In this document: piece after piece, positions 12,601 through 23,983 of the stretch | Layout of the letters: every line of letters starts with the position of its first letter | How positions within the stretch are numbered: position 1 is the stretch's first letter | DNA from: Paragordius varius | Lineage: Eukaryota; Nematomorpha | Assembly (NCBI GenBank): GCA_964247055.1 | Contig: OZ176055.1 | Location: forward strand, 4,712,001 to 4,776,000 | Length of the DNA: 64,000 nt | Direction of reading: 5' to 3' | Notes under the pieces: generated by a model | Told to the model about the DNA's origin: nothing | The model's database searches: none | What the model saw: the letters and a program-made list of their open reading frames with translations, nothing else | Made by a program: the position numbers and the translations under genes

Positions 12601-14118
12601 AAATTAAAAAAAACTAATTGGTAAAAAAATATTCACAACTTTTTCGCCACCATTTTTTATCTTTTGGTTTTATATACTTAATACTGCAGGTAATAAATGT
12701 ATATTATGATTAATAAAAGTAAATAATCAACTTTGAAAGCTTAAAAATTTCATTCTGCCAGCAATTAAATATTTTTAGATAATATCAGCTGATTAAACTA
12801 TTCGTACTTTGGAGCTATCCGAATTTGGGACTATAGAAGTTAAAAAACTTTATATATAAGTTTTTTATCTAATACAGGAGAAGAAGGTTTAATAAATAAA
12901 TTTTGAGCAAACAACTTTCAAAAAGTAGTTTGTTTTCTAGGCTCAAGAGTAAAAAACTACCCTAAGATGTGATGGCGTAAAAAAATGAAAAGGTAACCAT
13001 GTGTTAATAACTTGTACATAATTTAAAAATTTCAATCGTCAAAATGATTTATGAGGATTATGAAATATACATTGTTAAATTATTTAGATTTATAATGTTC
13101 CGGATGTCGAATTTATCATATACATTTAATAAAAAACGATTATTGTCCTAATAAGTATAAAAAATTATAACAAAATTAATCATGTCTACATATAATTATT
13201 ATATAATGGTAGCCGAAAAAAATAAAGATCAAAAAGTCAAAAAGGTTCATTTAGCAAATTAAGGGTACGTTAAATTATAGAAACATATACATCTATCAAT
13301 AAAATTAGATATTAGCCAAACAACAACAGATGGATGGCTGTTGACAGAGCAAAATAATTTAGATTTAATTATAAACCTAAAAATGGGATTAAAAGTTATT
13401 AATTTTTTAAAATAGTACCTTGTAAAAACATCAAATTCAAATATAGAAACGTAATCGTTACAGGAGAGATCAATGGTGGACTTCAGAGCGGTTGCCTCTA
13501 CATCACATGAAATTTTATGAATTTTGTTAAATTCGTTCAAAAACTGTTTCCAGCTCACAATAATTCTATATTTAATAAATTCAAAAACTTGTTTCCGAAA
13601 CTTTTCTTCCAAAAAATTTCTGCATCAGATTTGGTAATCTTGAATTTATCTTCGATAAAAGTACCATTATTTGGGAATATTGCTTTTAATTCAATCAGCA
13701 TATGGGAAAAAATTAAAGAGAGTTTAATAAGACTTCGACGATATACGGAGACATCCATAAAAGTATCAGATTTTGCCATTTTAAACAATTTAATAATTTG
13801 CTTGCATTTACGATTAATATTATCAAAATATATACAAATGTATAAATTTTTATTAAGCTTTGATATATCTTCGTACTTTGGAAGAATTAGGGCGCGCAAA
13901 TAATAAAACATTTCTGGCAATATATCTAACAAATATGGAGGGGATATGTTAACAATAATGACTGGGTGTTGACATAATCGAACAACTTTATCCATCATTC
14001 TCCATGTTTTGCTAAATGTTTTATTATCCAATGTTATATTAGATTTGTTCTTCCAAGGGGATACATCTATTACAGAATAAAACCTGTTTAAAATTTGGTT
14101 AATGCTGAGAGTTCCCAT
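6636..14118 (-). CDS. Cbl: Cbl E3 ubiquitin-protein ligase, complete, 11 exons
   Basis: RING-type ubiquitin ligase that binds phosphotyrosine on activated receptor kinases and promotes their down-regulation. Exons (minus): 14118-13589, 13565-13419, 12099-11968, 11650-11513, 10615-10445, 10208-10066, 9748-9645, 8738-8378, 7885-7779, 7543-7177, 7063-6636. They total 2628 nt, 875 residues plus stop, all GT-AG and in phase. The start ATG at 14118 opens about 38 residues before the 4-helix domain. Seen in order: the 4-helix bundle ([17 protein letters not shown]), the EF-hand ([16 protein letters not shown], about 200-216), the divergent SH2 with its phosphotyrosine Arg ([14 protein letters not shown]), the linker with both regulatory tyrosines (REQYEIYC), and the RING (CKIC...CGHLLC...CPFC, about 424-465). 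An acidic exon ([13 protein letters not shown]), the SH3-ligand motif APSLPPRK (about 665-672) and an Asn/Gln-rich tail follow. I see no UBA domain. Unusual points are a 23-nt first intron and about 70 extra residues between SH2 and linker helix. The exon 10/11 junction is the least certain. Confidence 0.95.
11072..11098. repeat. Perfect 12-bp hairpin in a Cbl intron
   Basis: GGTGATTTTGGG and its exact complement are separated by three bases (ACA), inside the intron between the SH2 exons at 11650-11513 and 10615-10445. No T-tract follows to suggest termination, and no function is evident. Confidence 0.7.
12100..13010. repeat. Dispersed repeat G, copy 1 (Cbl intron 2)
   Basis: This segment shares stretches with 47240-47990 in the same order: a GGCC(A)NATTTAAAAATATG block, a CTTTTTCGCCACCA-like block, ACTATAGAAGT and AGTAGTTTGTTT. 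A shorter part recurs at 44020-44230. The diverged, collinear similarity indicates an old transposon-derived repeat; its termini and class are not visible. It fills most of the 1.3-kb intron. Confidence 0.55.
13566..13588 (-). other. 23-nt GT-AG intron of Cbl
   Basis: On the minus strand, exon 1 ends ...GGAAACAA and exon 2 begins AATTATTGTGAGC. The 23 bases between begin GTTTTTGA and end AATATAG. Removing them joins FWKKSFGNK to IIVSWKQF, matching the continuous Cbl family motif at this point. Reading through shifts the frame and meets a stop. The total length of the spliced gene is divisible by three only with this intron removed. Confidence 0.8.
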
Positions 14119-14540
14119 AATAACGTTGAACAGATGTTAAAATAAAACGTTAATAACTTCACAGAAATTTCAGGACATTACACATCCAATGTTATATAAT
14201 ATAATAATTAATGGTAATGGGTTGTTTTTTGTGCAAATAAATAATTAAAATAAATAAACATTAAAAATGAAAAATTACAGCGGCCACTTGGCTAATCCAC
14301 ACTATTTTTGGCTTATTGGCAATACATTAGATATAGGGAAAAACAAATGGTTGAAATAAAATAATTTTGTTTACTGTACAACATTTTATTTGCTTATTAT
14401 TAACAAATTTGTTAAATTTAGCTATGGTATTGCCAAAACTGTGCTAAATATCCTGATAAAATATATATTATGATAGATTAATGTATCCGGATTTTCATAA
14501 TGCTTTTACATTCACAATTTTCTAAATAATTTTTTTCTAG
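14119..14540. other. Upstream region of Cbl
   Basis: This is the sequence immediately 5' of the Cbl start codon on the minus strand and should hold its 5' UTR and promoter. No TATA box, initiator or CpG-rich patch can be assigned with confidence in such A+T-rich DNA. Confidence 0.35.
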
Positions 14541-14544
14541 TGCA

Positions 14545-15063
14545 CTTGGATAGAATACATTCAATTCAGTCCTTCGATTCGAATTGGGGCAGTTGGATAC
14601 CCCAGGCATATTCAAAATTTAATATTTTAAAAAATATGGATAAATTAAAACCATGTCAAACGTTTGATATAATATAATATTAATGAACCGAAACAAATAC
14701 TTGATATTACTTATTAGGAGGTAAAACTCAAATATAAAAAATTATCAAACATGACATGTTTAAAAAATTATGCAAAATATACCACTTCTGTTTATATCAA
14801 TATTAATTGGAATTTTAATAAAAACGTACGCTTAATTTTGGCCTTACGATATTTTTAAAAAATGTTGTGAAATGGTGCCAAAGTTATTGATACGGAACTT
14901 TTTTCCAAAACTAAATTTTATTTTGCTATTTTGGTTTATTTATATAATTTTTATTAGGATAGAAGCATAAATATAAATTGAAACCGTTTTTTCAGTAGTT
15001 TTTAGAATATCAACTTAATAATATTTGGGGTTATTAAATTCAATTTGACAAGTGTAAATATGT
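14545..15063 (+). repeat. Family-E inverted-repeat element, copy 1
   Basis: It begins CACTTGGATAGAATACATTC, with a subterminal block TCCTTCGATTCGAATTGGGG then TGGATACCCCAG. It continues into a right half containing ATTTATATAATTTTTATTAGG and GAAACCGTTTTTTCAGTAG. The same two halves occur, rearranged, at 19898-21063. It is non-coding and abuts family-A copy A2. Confidence 0.6.
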
Positions 15064-15139
15064 GCCCATTTTAGACGGGTCTAAAAATTCCTAATCGTTA
15101 GGATACAACCTCTAAAATTTAAATTTATTATATATATAT

Positions 15140-16308
15140 GTACTAAGCCCGAAATCGGGGGGTATAAATAACCTGATGAAATATATATATTCTGATAGAA
15201 ATATGAATCAGGATTATCATGGTTCTTTTGTTTGGCAAAGTTATATACAGTTGCGGTAGGTTCTCTATATCATAAAATGTCATAATTTGGACACCTTTTT
15301 GTATATAGATTTTTCTTGTGAAAGCTAAAGGCTTTATTCCAAAAAAAATCACTAAAATATATTAAAAACTAGATAAGCGAAACAATATTTTCAAAAAAAT
15401 AATTTTTCCATCTAGGCTACGAAAGTTTCAATTTTTTTAAACCTCTAAAATAAGATAATCCTAATAAAAGCAAAACGGGGTTTGATAAAAATTTTAAATA
15501 TATGCTAAATTCTATATCAATTAAAAATATTTTAAAATGCATACTTTTTTCAAAAAAATTTTTAGGAAAATTATGTTGGAACTTACTTCATACTATTTTG
15601 AGTGATGGAAACGGTTTAAGAACGCTTTTAACACACTTTTCTATACAATTCAATGATCTTAAACATTTTTATCGCTTCATTAATTTAAATGTTCGTTTGC
15701 GTAAATATTTTGGTGCCTTTTTGTAAAAAAACACATTTTTTAACATAAATTCGAAAAGGGATGAATATTTTAATCACAACTCTGAGGTGAAAATGTTTAG
15801 CGCCATCGCAATATTTATAAAAAGTTCATTTGCAATGTATTACAGCGTTTTTATACCGTACATGCTCAAACTATTTTGAAGTACTCTTGAACAAAATTTC
15901 GCTAAAAATAAATTTTTGTATACATTTTAAAAAATATTTTTGGTTGATATCTAAAATTAGCATATATTTAAAATTTTTATCGCGCAATCACAGCATTTTT
16001 ACTTTATTTTTAAAAGTCTAGCCCAAATGATTGAGGTTACTTTTTTTGTGGACGCTGTGCATAGTTTATGATATATTTTAGTGATATTTTAGATAAGAGC
16101 CCCCAGCCTTCTTTAAACAAATTTTAATCAAAAATATAGGCTAATTTTACCATTTTCTGGTACAACCACTTACTCCAAAATGATAATAGCTTTATATTAC
16201 TCGTAAGGGCCAAAACCAAAATCACCTTGATAATCCTGATACATTTTTCTATCAAAATATATATGGTTCATCAGAATATTGTGCACTCCCCTATTTCAGA
16301 CTCAATGT
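15140..16308. repeat. Family-A foldback copy A2
   Basis: The left end (GAAATCGGGGGGTATAAATA, then CCTGATGAAATATATATATT and CAGGATTATCATGG) is mirrored by the right end, read in reverse complement from 16308 leftward. The internal segment carries the family motif GTGATGGAAACGGT near 15601 and short decayed frames that resemble no protein. The element is non-autonomous, and its superfamily cannot be fixed from the termini alone. Confidence 0.7.
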
Positions 16309-16329
16309 AATATGCGCTAATTTTGCTCT

Positions 16330-16725
16330 TTTTTTCATATGGAGTGTTAACGTATGAAAAGTCTCATATGGAACACGTATCCTTTTATCCGAACACACAC
16401 ATTCCCATACAAACACAAAGCACTCTCATTTTATTACCAGCATTATTTCCATTATTCATATACCGACGCTTCATTTATTATCCCTCAATCCAAATATTAT
16501 TCATCGTATCCTATATTCTTCTCTATTACCAATACTATCTATCAAATATATAGCTTTGGTATAAGAATAAATAAGAATATGCTTGATTATAAAACGAGAG
16601 TGTTCGTAGTGTTTGTATGAGAATGTGTATATTTTTATATCGGTTTAAAAGGATATATATTGTCTTCAGTATGCTTATGTCACTTACCATACGTCTAATA
16701 TGGATTACCATAAAAGTTTAAATAT
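16330..16725. repeat. Inverted-repeat MITE F
   Basis: The left arm contains GAACACACACATTCCCATAC and CAAACACAAAGCACTCTC; the right arm carries near-complementary text at about 16590-16632. Outer matching blocks around ATCCTTTTA extend each arm to roughly 150 bp. It lies exactly between family-A copies A2 and A3. Confidence 0.6.
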
Positions 16726-16988
16726 TTTCTTAAATATTTAAAACCCCCACTAGGAGAGTCCTGATTCATATACATATATATATATATATATATTATCAGG
16801 ATATTATTATGTGCGTCCTATGTTGCATAAAAATACCACAATTTGAAAAAATGCTAGGGTAAAATCTTAAGAATATTAAACGCAAAATTATCCACCTGGG
16901 GTGGTAATCAAAACAAGTATTTGGTGTATCTAAATAAATATCTAATTAATACTCAAATGGTCGAAAACAAATAATTTTTATTTGATAA

Positions 16989-19661
16989 CACTACAAAAAT
17001 CGGGGGGTATAAAAAAATAACCTGATGAAATATATATTCTGATAAAAAAATGTATCAGGATTATTATGGTGCTTTTAGTTTTGACCCTTACGAGTAATTT
17101 AAGAAAAATATTTATACATTTGTGGTAGGTGCGCCATATCAGAAAATAAAAATAGTAAATTTTGCGCACATTTTTTTGTAATAAAATTTTTGGGAAAGTT
17201 AAATGCATTATTCAATAAAATATCACTAAAATCTATATATTTATAAATGGAACATTCCAGAAAACCCGTAGACCCATTCAAATCCAAATATTGAAATATT
17301 ATAATCATTAATGAATACCCCAAAAATAGTTTCGCCCTTTTTTGAATTAGGCACCCAGTTCGGGCCCACCTCGTGTAAACAGTTTTTTTTGAAAACACAA
17401 GTTCACAAAAATCGTGTCTTTGAGACAATTTTCCGGAATATGTGTTGGACTATTCAATTTCAAATATGATTTTTGTTTACTTATTTTCGATTGCGCCGAA
17501 CATCGGCTCGCTTTATAAATTTAGGCCCTATTTTTACCCGCTCCCACCGTAAAATGCCATTTTTTAAAAAAAAATAAGTCCACAAAAATAATTTTTTGGA
17601 AATTTTTTGCCCAAAGTATGAGACCGGAAAACTTCCTTAAGGATTCCAGGTATTCCCTGTTAAAAGGCAAAAATTTTAATCAAGCGTTTCCTTGATGATA
17701 GCTGCTGAGTAAGGAGATACCCACTAAAAATTGCCCCTCAAAATAGCGTGCCGCCCTAAAAAATGCGCCACCATAGAATGATTATGTTTTGAGGCAATTT
17801 TCCAAAAACTAATGAGAGCATATGTAATCAATCATGATTCCAGAAAATTTGCCTCCATAGAACAATTTTTTAGTTTTGAAGCAATATTTCCAAGAACTTA
17901 TAGGAACATATGGACATTATAATTCCAGATATTCCCCATATAAAGACAAAATTTTTGCCCGACGCTTTTTTATACTTGCCACTGGGTAAGAAGCTACCCG
18001 CCAAAAACTGTGCCACTATATAGAAATTGCGTTGTTTTGGAACTAATTCAAAACTTATGCCATATGAGCTCATTTAAAGTTCGAAAACTAGGTAAAAATT
18101 AGGTCAGGCCTTTTTTATTAGCCGTTAATTTGGGGCCTTTATGCCCTAAAAATACGCCATCTATAACGAATTTTTAGTGTTGAGGTATTTTTTCGAATAA
18201 CCCATGAGACGATGGTTTCAAAGATGATTCCAAATATTTTCCCTATAAAGGCAAAAAATTTAACTTAGGGCTTTTCCATATAGCCCTATGGGTAGAGGTC
18301 TACCGGTTTAAAACTGAGACGCCATACAAAAATGGCGTGGCTTTGGAGCTAATTTTCAATAAACATAAGAAGCCATACGAGTTCAATAAAGGCTTTAAAT
18401 ATTAAAAGGTAAAAATTATACATAGCGGTTTTTTCCGTTAGCCGTCAATTTAGGGCCTTTACACCAGTAAACAATATATTAGTATGAATGCACCGTTTTG
18501 AAAATCCTATGAGATCATAGCTATTAATCAATGTATCGAAATAATCCACATATGTGGATCATTTTATTGTCCCTTTTTCAAATAGCCCTCCTCCCTCCTT
18601 CCCAGAAATCCGAAGAACTTCCTTGGGCTGCGTAGCAGCACGAGATTTACGCTAGTATATTATAAACTACTATAAAAGTAAACCAATATTTTTATTTTAA
18701 TTTTAGATGCGGGCTGCATAAGTCTTAATTTTTTCGCTCTCCTAAAATGGGCTAGTTCTTTTAAAATAACCGCAAATTATTACGCGATAAAATTTTTGAA
18801 TATATTCTAAATTTTGACATAAATTTTTTTTAAAAAAAATGCATACTTTTTAAAAAATAAGATTTTCCTTAAAATTTTGTTGAAGCGACTTCAACTGATA
18901 AGTGATGGAAACGGTATTAAAATACCTTTAAATATTAAAAACACTTTTTCTATATAATTTAATGATGCTAAACATTTCTATCACCTCAGGATTTTAATTT
19001 ACAACATTCGCTCATCTTCTAAAATCGTCAAATATAAATTGTGTTTTCTATAAAAATTCACCAAGTTTGAAAGTAAACGACTTTAATTTTAAATATGAAA
19101 CTATATTGATCATTATGAAATTATATAGAAAAATTGTTGTTATGATATTAAGCTTTTTCACGTTTTCATCACGCCTAAAAATAGTATGAAAAACGCTTCA
19201 ACAAATTTCTGCTAAAAATTAAATTTTTGTAAAAAGTAACAATTTTTTAAAACATATTTTTGTGACAAAATTTAGCATATAATAAAATTTTTATGGCGCA
19301 ATCCAGGCATTTTTGCGTTTATTTCAAAGACTAGCCCATTAGAGAGACGAAAATATTTGGGACTTTTGGAGCCAACATCTAAAATATAAAATATTTAAAA
19401 ATATTGTTTTGATTTTTTAGGTAGTTTATGATATATTATAGTGATTTTGAAATAAACCATTTAGCTTTCACCAAAAAAGTTTTATTATAAAAAATGTGCT
19501 CAAATTTTCTATTTTAATATGAAGCAAGCATAAAGTTTAAACGATTCTTATATCACTTTTAAAATTTAAAATCAAAACCACTATGATAATCCTGATACAT
19601 TTTCCTAGCAGAATATATATTTCATCACCTTATTTTTTCACACACCCCGACGGACGCAGTG
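16989..19661. repeat. Family-A foldback copy A3, enlarged by an internal tandem array
   Basis: The left terminus CACTACAAAAATCGGGGGGT and the right terminus ending CCGACGGACGCAGTG are related inverted repeats, each followed inward by the CCTGATGAAATATATATTCTG and CAGGATTATNATGG blocks. The centre again carries GTGATGGAAACGGT (18903) and its mirror image (about 19158-19175). The copy is about 1.5 kb longer than A2 because of the degenerate tandem repeats at 17400-18560. Confidence 0.7.
17400..18560 (+). repeat. Degenerate tandem array, unit roughly 150-190 bp
   Basis: A recurring unit can be followed through anchor words TTTTGAGGCAATTTTCC, ATGAG, GATTCCAGATATTCCCC, TATAAAGGCAAAAATTT and GCCATATAGAA. 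Unit starts lie near 17405, 17592, 17790, 17877, 18038, 18182, 18335 and 18495. The units are too diverged for an exact consensus by eye. The local base composition is noticeably richer in G+C than the surroundings. There is no coding potential. Confidence 0.65.
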
Positions 19662-19897
19662 TATATATTATGTTGCTATTATAAATTTTATACAAAAAAT
19701 AAATAAATAGAAAAAAAACACATTCCAACCTTATTCATATAATTGATAAAGTGTCAGGAAGATCATGGTTATTTTGGTATTGGCCCTATGAGTGATTTAA
19801 TAAATTATTTTTGTCAATATGGTTGGCGCACCATATCAAAAAATGGAAAAATTTTCCGCACTTTTTTAAATAAAATTTTTTGGCGAAAGCTTAAAGC

Positions 19898-21063
19898 TTT
19901 GTTAACACTTGGATACAACACATTCTTTTCAGTCCTTCGATTCAAATTGGGGTAGTTGGATTCCCCGGGCCTGTTTAAAATTAAATATTCAAAAAATATG
20001 GAATGAATCGAAACCATGGCAAAAATTTGCACTCATATAACATTAATGAACCGAAATATATAAAAAATTTCATTCAAAAATACTTAACATTACTTATATT
20101 TTAAAACCTCAAGGTACAAATTTATTCAACATGACATGTGTGCATTAGCTAATTATAAAAATAATACAAAATAAACCACTTTTTCTGTTTCTATCAATGT
20201 TAGATATTATTTATCACTTCGATTCAAAGTGGGGTGTCTAAATACCCCAGACCAAATTTAAACTAATATTTTTAAAAAACTACTGAAGGAAACGGTCCCA
20301 ATTTAAATTTATGCTTCTATCCTGATAAAAATTATATAAATATGCCAAAATATCTTGAAAAAATTTTGTTTTAAAAAAAAGTTCCTTGTCAAACTATTTC
20401 GACGCCATTTTTATTTTACAAAATTTTTGCAAAATATCTACTTCATTTAATTTTAAGGGTAAAACTAAAGCTAATTTTTTATATAAATTACAACTAACAT
20501 TGATAAAAATAGAAAAAACGGTTTATTTTGTCTTATTTTTTAATTTTGCAATTTGACACATGTCACGTTGACGAAATTTTTACCTTTCGGTGTTAGCTTA
20601 AAATAAGTAATATCAAGTATTTCTGTATAAATATTTTTATATATTTCGGTTTGTTAATGTTATATAAGTGCAAAATTTTGCCATGGTTTTGATTCCTTCC
20701 ATACTTTTTAAAGTATTTGATTTTAAACAGGCCTGGGGTATCCACTACCCTAATTTAAATCGAAGGACTAAAATGAGTGTGTTGTATCCAAGTGTTAAAT
20801 GAAAAATTAGCTTTCATTTTAGAAATCAAATCAACACGATCTTTTGCAAAAATGTTGTAAAATAAAAATGGCGTCGAAGTTGTTTATGGAACTTTTTTCT
20901 CATAACCAAATTTTATTTAGATATTTCGGCTTATTTATATAATTTTGATTCGGATAGAATCATAAATAAATTAAGACCGTTTCTTTCAGTAGTTTTTTTT
21001 AAAAAATTCAACTTAAATACAGTCTGGGGTATTTAGATACCCCAATTTGAATTGAAGTGTTAA
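19898..21063. repeat. Family-E element copy 2 with an inverted copy inside itself
   Basis: Four blocks are visible: first half (19898-20150), reverse complement of second half (20216-20460), reverse complement of first half (20545-20800, ending TGTATCCAAGTGTT) and second half (20840-21063). Copy 1 at 14545 has only first half plus second half. The order here is therefore what an inverted copy inserted in the middle of another copy would give. First-half arms match over about 250 bp. Confidence 0.7.
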
Positions 21064-21149
21064 TGGGCTAATTACCTTAAAATAAACGCAACGGCGAGAT
21101 CGCTTGATAAAAATTTTAAATATATGCTAAATTTTGATATCAGCCATGA

Positions 21150-21560
21150 TCCTAGTCGTTTATTGGAACTAAAAACCTTTCTACCCCAAACAATGGAATT
21201 AATTGATTATGATGAAGCAAAGTTATTACTTAAATGGGTGGAATGGAATCTTATCCCCAATACTCGATATGCATGATGGAGATTTACAAAAAAGCGCCTG
21301 TGATTTTATGTCTGAGCAAAACCATGTTGATTGCCAAAACTCAACAAAATCGTTAAATACAGTCCATAAATTTATAACTTTTATTAAATCCTCTAATAAT
21401 CGTAATGATACAAAAATTAAAGCTAAAGCCTTATCGTCTCTCCTTAGGGAGAATGAACCGCTTCAGAATCAGTTTATTAAATACCAAAGATGGATTGTCA
21501 TTTTTACTTAACTGTCTTCAATGAACAACATCTAAGATTAAGAATCTAATTTTCACCAAT
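21150..21560 (+). pseudogene. Broken fragment resembling an HspBP1/Sil1/Fes1-type Hsp70 exchange factor
   Basis: Two overlapping frames read like one armadillo-repeat protein broken by a frameshift near 21270. The first runs from HDPSRLLELKTFLPQTMELI to WVEWNLIPNTRYA; the second carries MHDGDLQKSACDFM, then NDTKIKAKALSSLLRENEPL and QNQFIKYQ. The last stretch has the shape of the HspBP1/Fes1 repeat (a VKALxAxSxLVREN-like segment, then FL). A stop at 21509-21511 and further stops end it. No introns are seen within it, so a retrocopy is possible, but no poly(A) tail is visible. The family assignment is by eye only. Confidence 0.35.
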
Positions 21561-22129
21561 ATTTTGTTTCACTTCATACTAGAGGCATGATGACCACGAT
21601 ATAAAAATATTAAACATATAAACCATTTTTCTTAATTTGATGATACCGAAAATTTTTATAATCTAATTTTTATTTGGGGGTTATTTGCTTTCTTTATAGG
21701 AATTTTTATAAAAAACAATTTATTACACATAAGAGAAGGAAAATATATTAAAATTTTGACATGCTATAAATGTTCAGTAAAAGTGTTTTAAAATATCTTA
21801 TAGTGTTTTTATACCTTTTCACCATGCTGCAAAATAAAATAAAATTTTTAAGCAAAAAATTCAAGTCGATTTGAGACTATTGGAAGTCTAAAAATTTAAA
21901 TTTTAGATAAATATTGTTATGCCTTCTTATATAGATTTAGTGGTATTTTGGAATGAAGCATCTAGCATAAATAAGGAATGTGCGCACATCTTTCTTTTCT
22001 GGTATGGAAATGTTACAGGGGATAATAACCATCTTATACTCCTTAAGGCATAACCAAAAGCAATATGAGAATCCTAATTTATATCCCAGAATAATATATT
22101 TCATCAGTTTTTTATTTGAATACACTGTG

Positions 22130-22350
22130 TTATGTACAAAATATATTATCAGGATATTTTTAACCCACGATTTTGTGCATTGTGCATATTTTTTTTTATA
22201 AAGAATTTTCTTTCATCTTCAAATTTAATTAGTGACCCCACTTTTCTGACATTAAGAAAATTTTCAAATGTCGTATTTTTCTTATACTCGTAAGCCCTAA
22301 AACCAAAAGCAGACAGCCATCTCAGAATATGTAATTTATCAGGCACTGTA
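22130..22350. repeat. Family-A terminal fragments
   Basis: Two further family-A ends follow A4. One is at about 22140-22187 (TATTATCAGGATATTTTTAA, then CACGATTTTGTGCATTGTG). The other is at about 22285-22350 (CTCGTAAGCCCTAAAACCAA, then a degraded TTTATCAGG and CACTG). They look like remnants of independent insertions. Confidence 0.5.
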
Positions 22351-23941
22351 AAACACCCACACTTTTTTCTGTATTATATTAGATATAAAAAATTTATTTA
22401 GCAAACATTAAACCTTAGCATAAAATATCCTAAAATGTATTCCTGTGTAAAAGATATCATATGTAGAGTTTTAATGCTGTTTATTTTATGTGGGCTTTTT
22501 CACCACTGATTCATTAAATTTTTTGTTTGAAGTAAATGTTATTCAATATTTTACCGTTGATCATTACGTTCAATTTTGCGATTGGATTGTCCGTTGTGGT
22601 ATTTATATATATATATATATATTCTTTGCGCTTATAATATTTTACATAAAATTTTTAGTAACTTTTACCGAATAATTATAAGTGAAACCGTTAACTTTTT
22701 TATATAGGAAATTTTTTATTTTGAAATGCTAGTAAATTTTATTTTTTTAGATATAATTAATATTAACATAAAGTTTTATCTGACTACGTTTAAAAAAATT
22801 TTTAATGATTGTAACTCTTGGTCAGTTTTCTGAAAATATTATATTCAATAGTCTTGCCATATTTTTAGGACATATTATAATTACCCTCCAAACATTTTTA
22901 ATAACACCCGTCTGGATAATTATATAAATACATTCTTTATATAGAGTTCAGCACCTACTTGTCTGTCGTCTCATTTATATTTAATTTAAGATTAATATTT
23001 TCTTTTTTTGCTAAGGGAGTGTACCTTTTAAGGCCAACTCTTTTCGCGCTACACAATATTTTTTTAACTTTTCTCTACATATTTCTAATGTAAAAGCTTT
23101 TTTTATACAACTAAGTATATATTTAGTAATTGAGAAGAGACCCATTATTGATCCATGAAATTTATATTGTGTAATAAGTCTTAGTGTGTACTTCTGAAAA
23201 ATCAATATTTTACATTGTCACATTTTTTGTTTTAATTCAGGATTGAGGATTTTACGAATACAATGTTGTCGCCAGTGAATTTATATAGATCAGATAAGAG
23301 AAGTGGTTAAGTTTTATTGATCTAAAATTCTAAAAAGAGTTTAATTATTTTTTTAAGATTATCCTTATAATAAACTGAAATTTGGGATTTGGTTTCCTTA
23401 GCACGTATTAATTAAAAAATAATGAAAATTATTTAACGCGTTAGTTAATTTCCAATTAATTTATATATATTTAATTAAATGAATTTTATCGTTTATTTAT
23501 TGATTGTAATAGCAAACTCTAAATTTTAAATAAATTGTAAAGTAGTTAAAGGTAATGGTTTTTAATCTTTAAGTCGACCTTTCTCTTGTCAATTTTTAAC
23601 TGCGCCTTTCTTAAATTCATTTATAAGTCCAATACATTTTAATAATTGGTTTAGTTCAAAATAGATGGGCAGCGTTGGGATTAGGTTTAATCGTTAAAAT
23701 AACAAAGTTTACGGGTTTCAAATTCTGTAAATTTTAGTTTTTATGCTAAACTAAATTAATCTTAAAAAATCGGGATTTAATAAACCATTTGTAATATTAG
23801 ACCATACTCGGAATTTTATACAATCCTTAAAACTATAAAAAAATTTGACTCGCCTAAAATGCCTAAATATTTTTACACTGCTCTAAAAGAGACTAGATTA
23901 GGGACCATTGTCTGGAATTTTAATTTATTAGGCATATTAAC

Positions 23942-23983
<42 letters not shown>

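Larger units (their letters stand above)
19745..22129. repeat. Family-A foldback copy A4, containing nested insertions
   Basis: The left arm starts with a degraded CAGGAAGATCATGGTTATTTT end at 19755. The right arm ends at CACTGTG (22123-22129), preceded by TTTCATCAG and GAGAATCCTAATTTATATCC. The interior holds a rearranged family-E element (19898-21063) and a broken protein-coding fragment (21150-21560). The family motif resumes at about 21570 (CACTTCATACTAGAGGCATG). Confidence 0.55.

Noticed and set aside
13517-13903. Plus-strand 128-codon open frame
   Set aside because: It is antisense to Cbl exons 1 and 2 and resembles no protein.
16323-16620. Overlapping plus-strand open frames of 76 and 88 codons
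   Set aside because: They fall inside the inverted-repeat MITE F; two overlapping frames in a palindrome are expected by chance.
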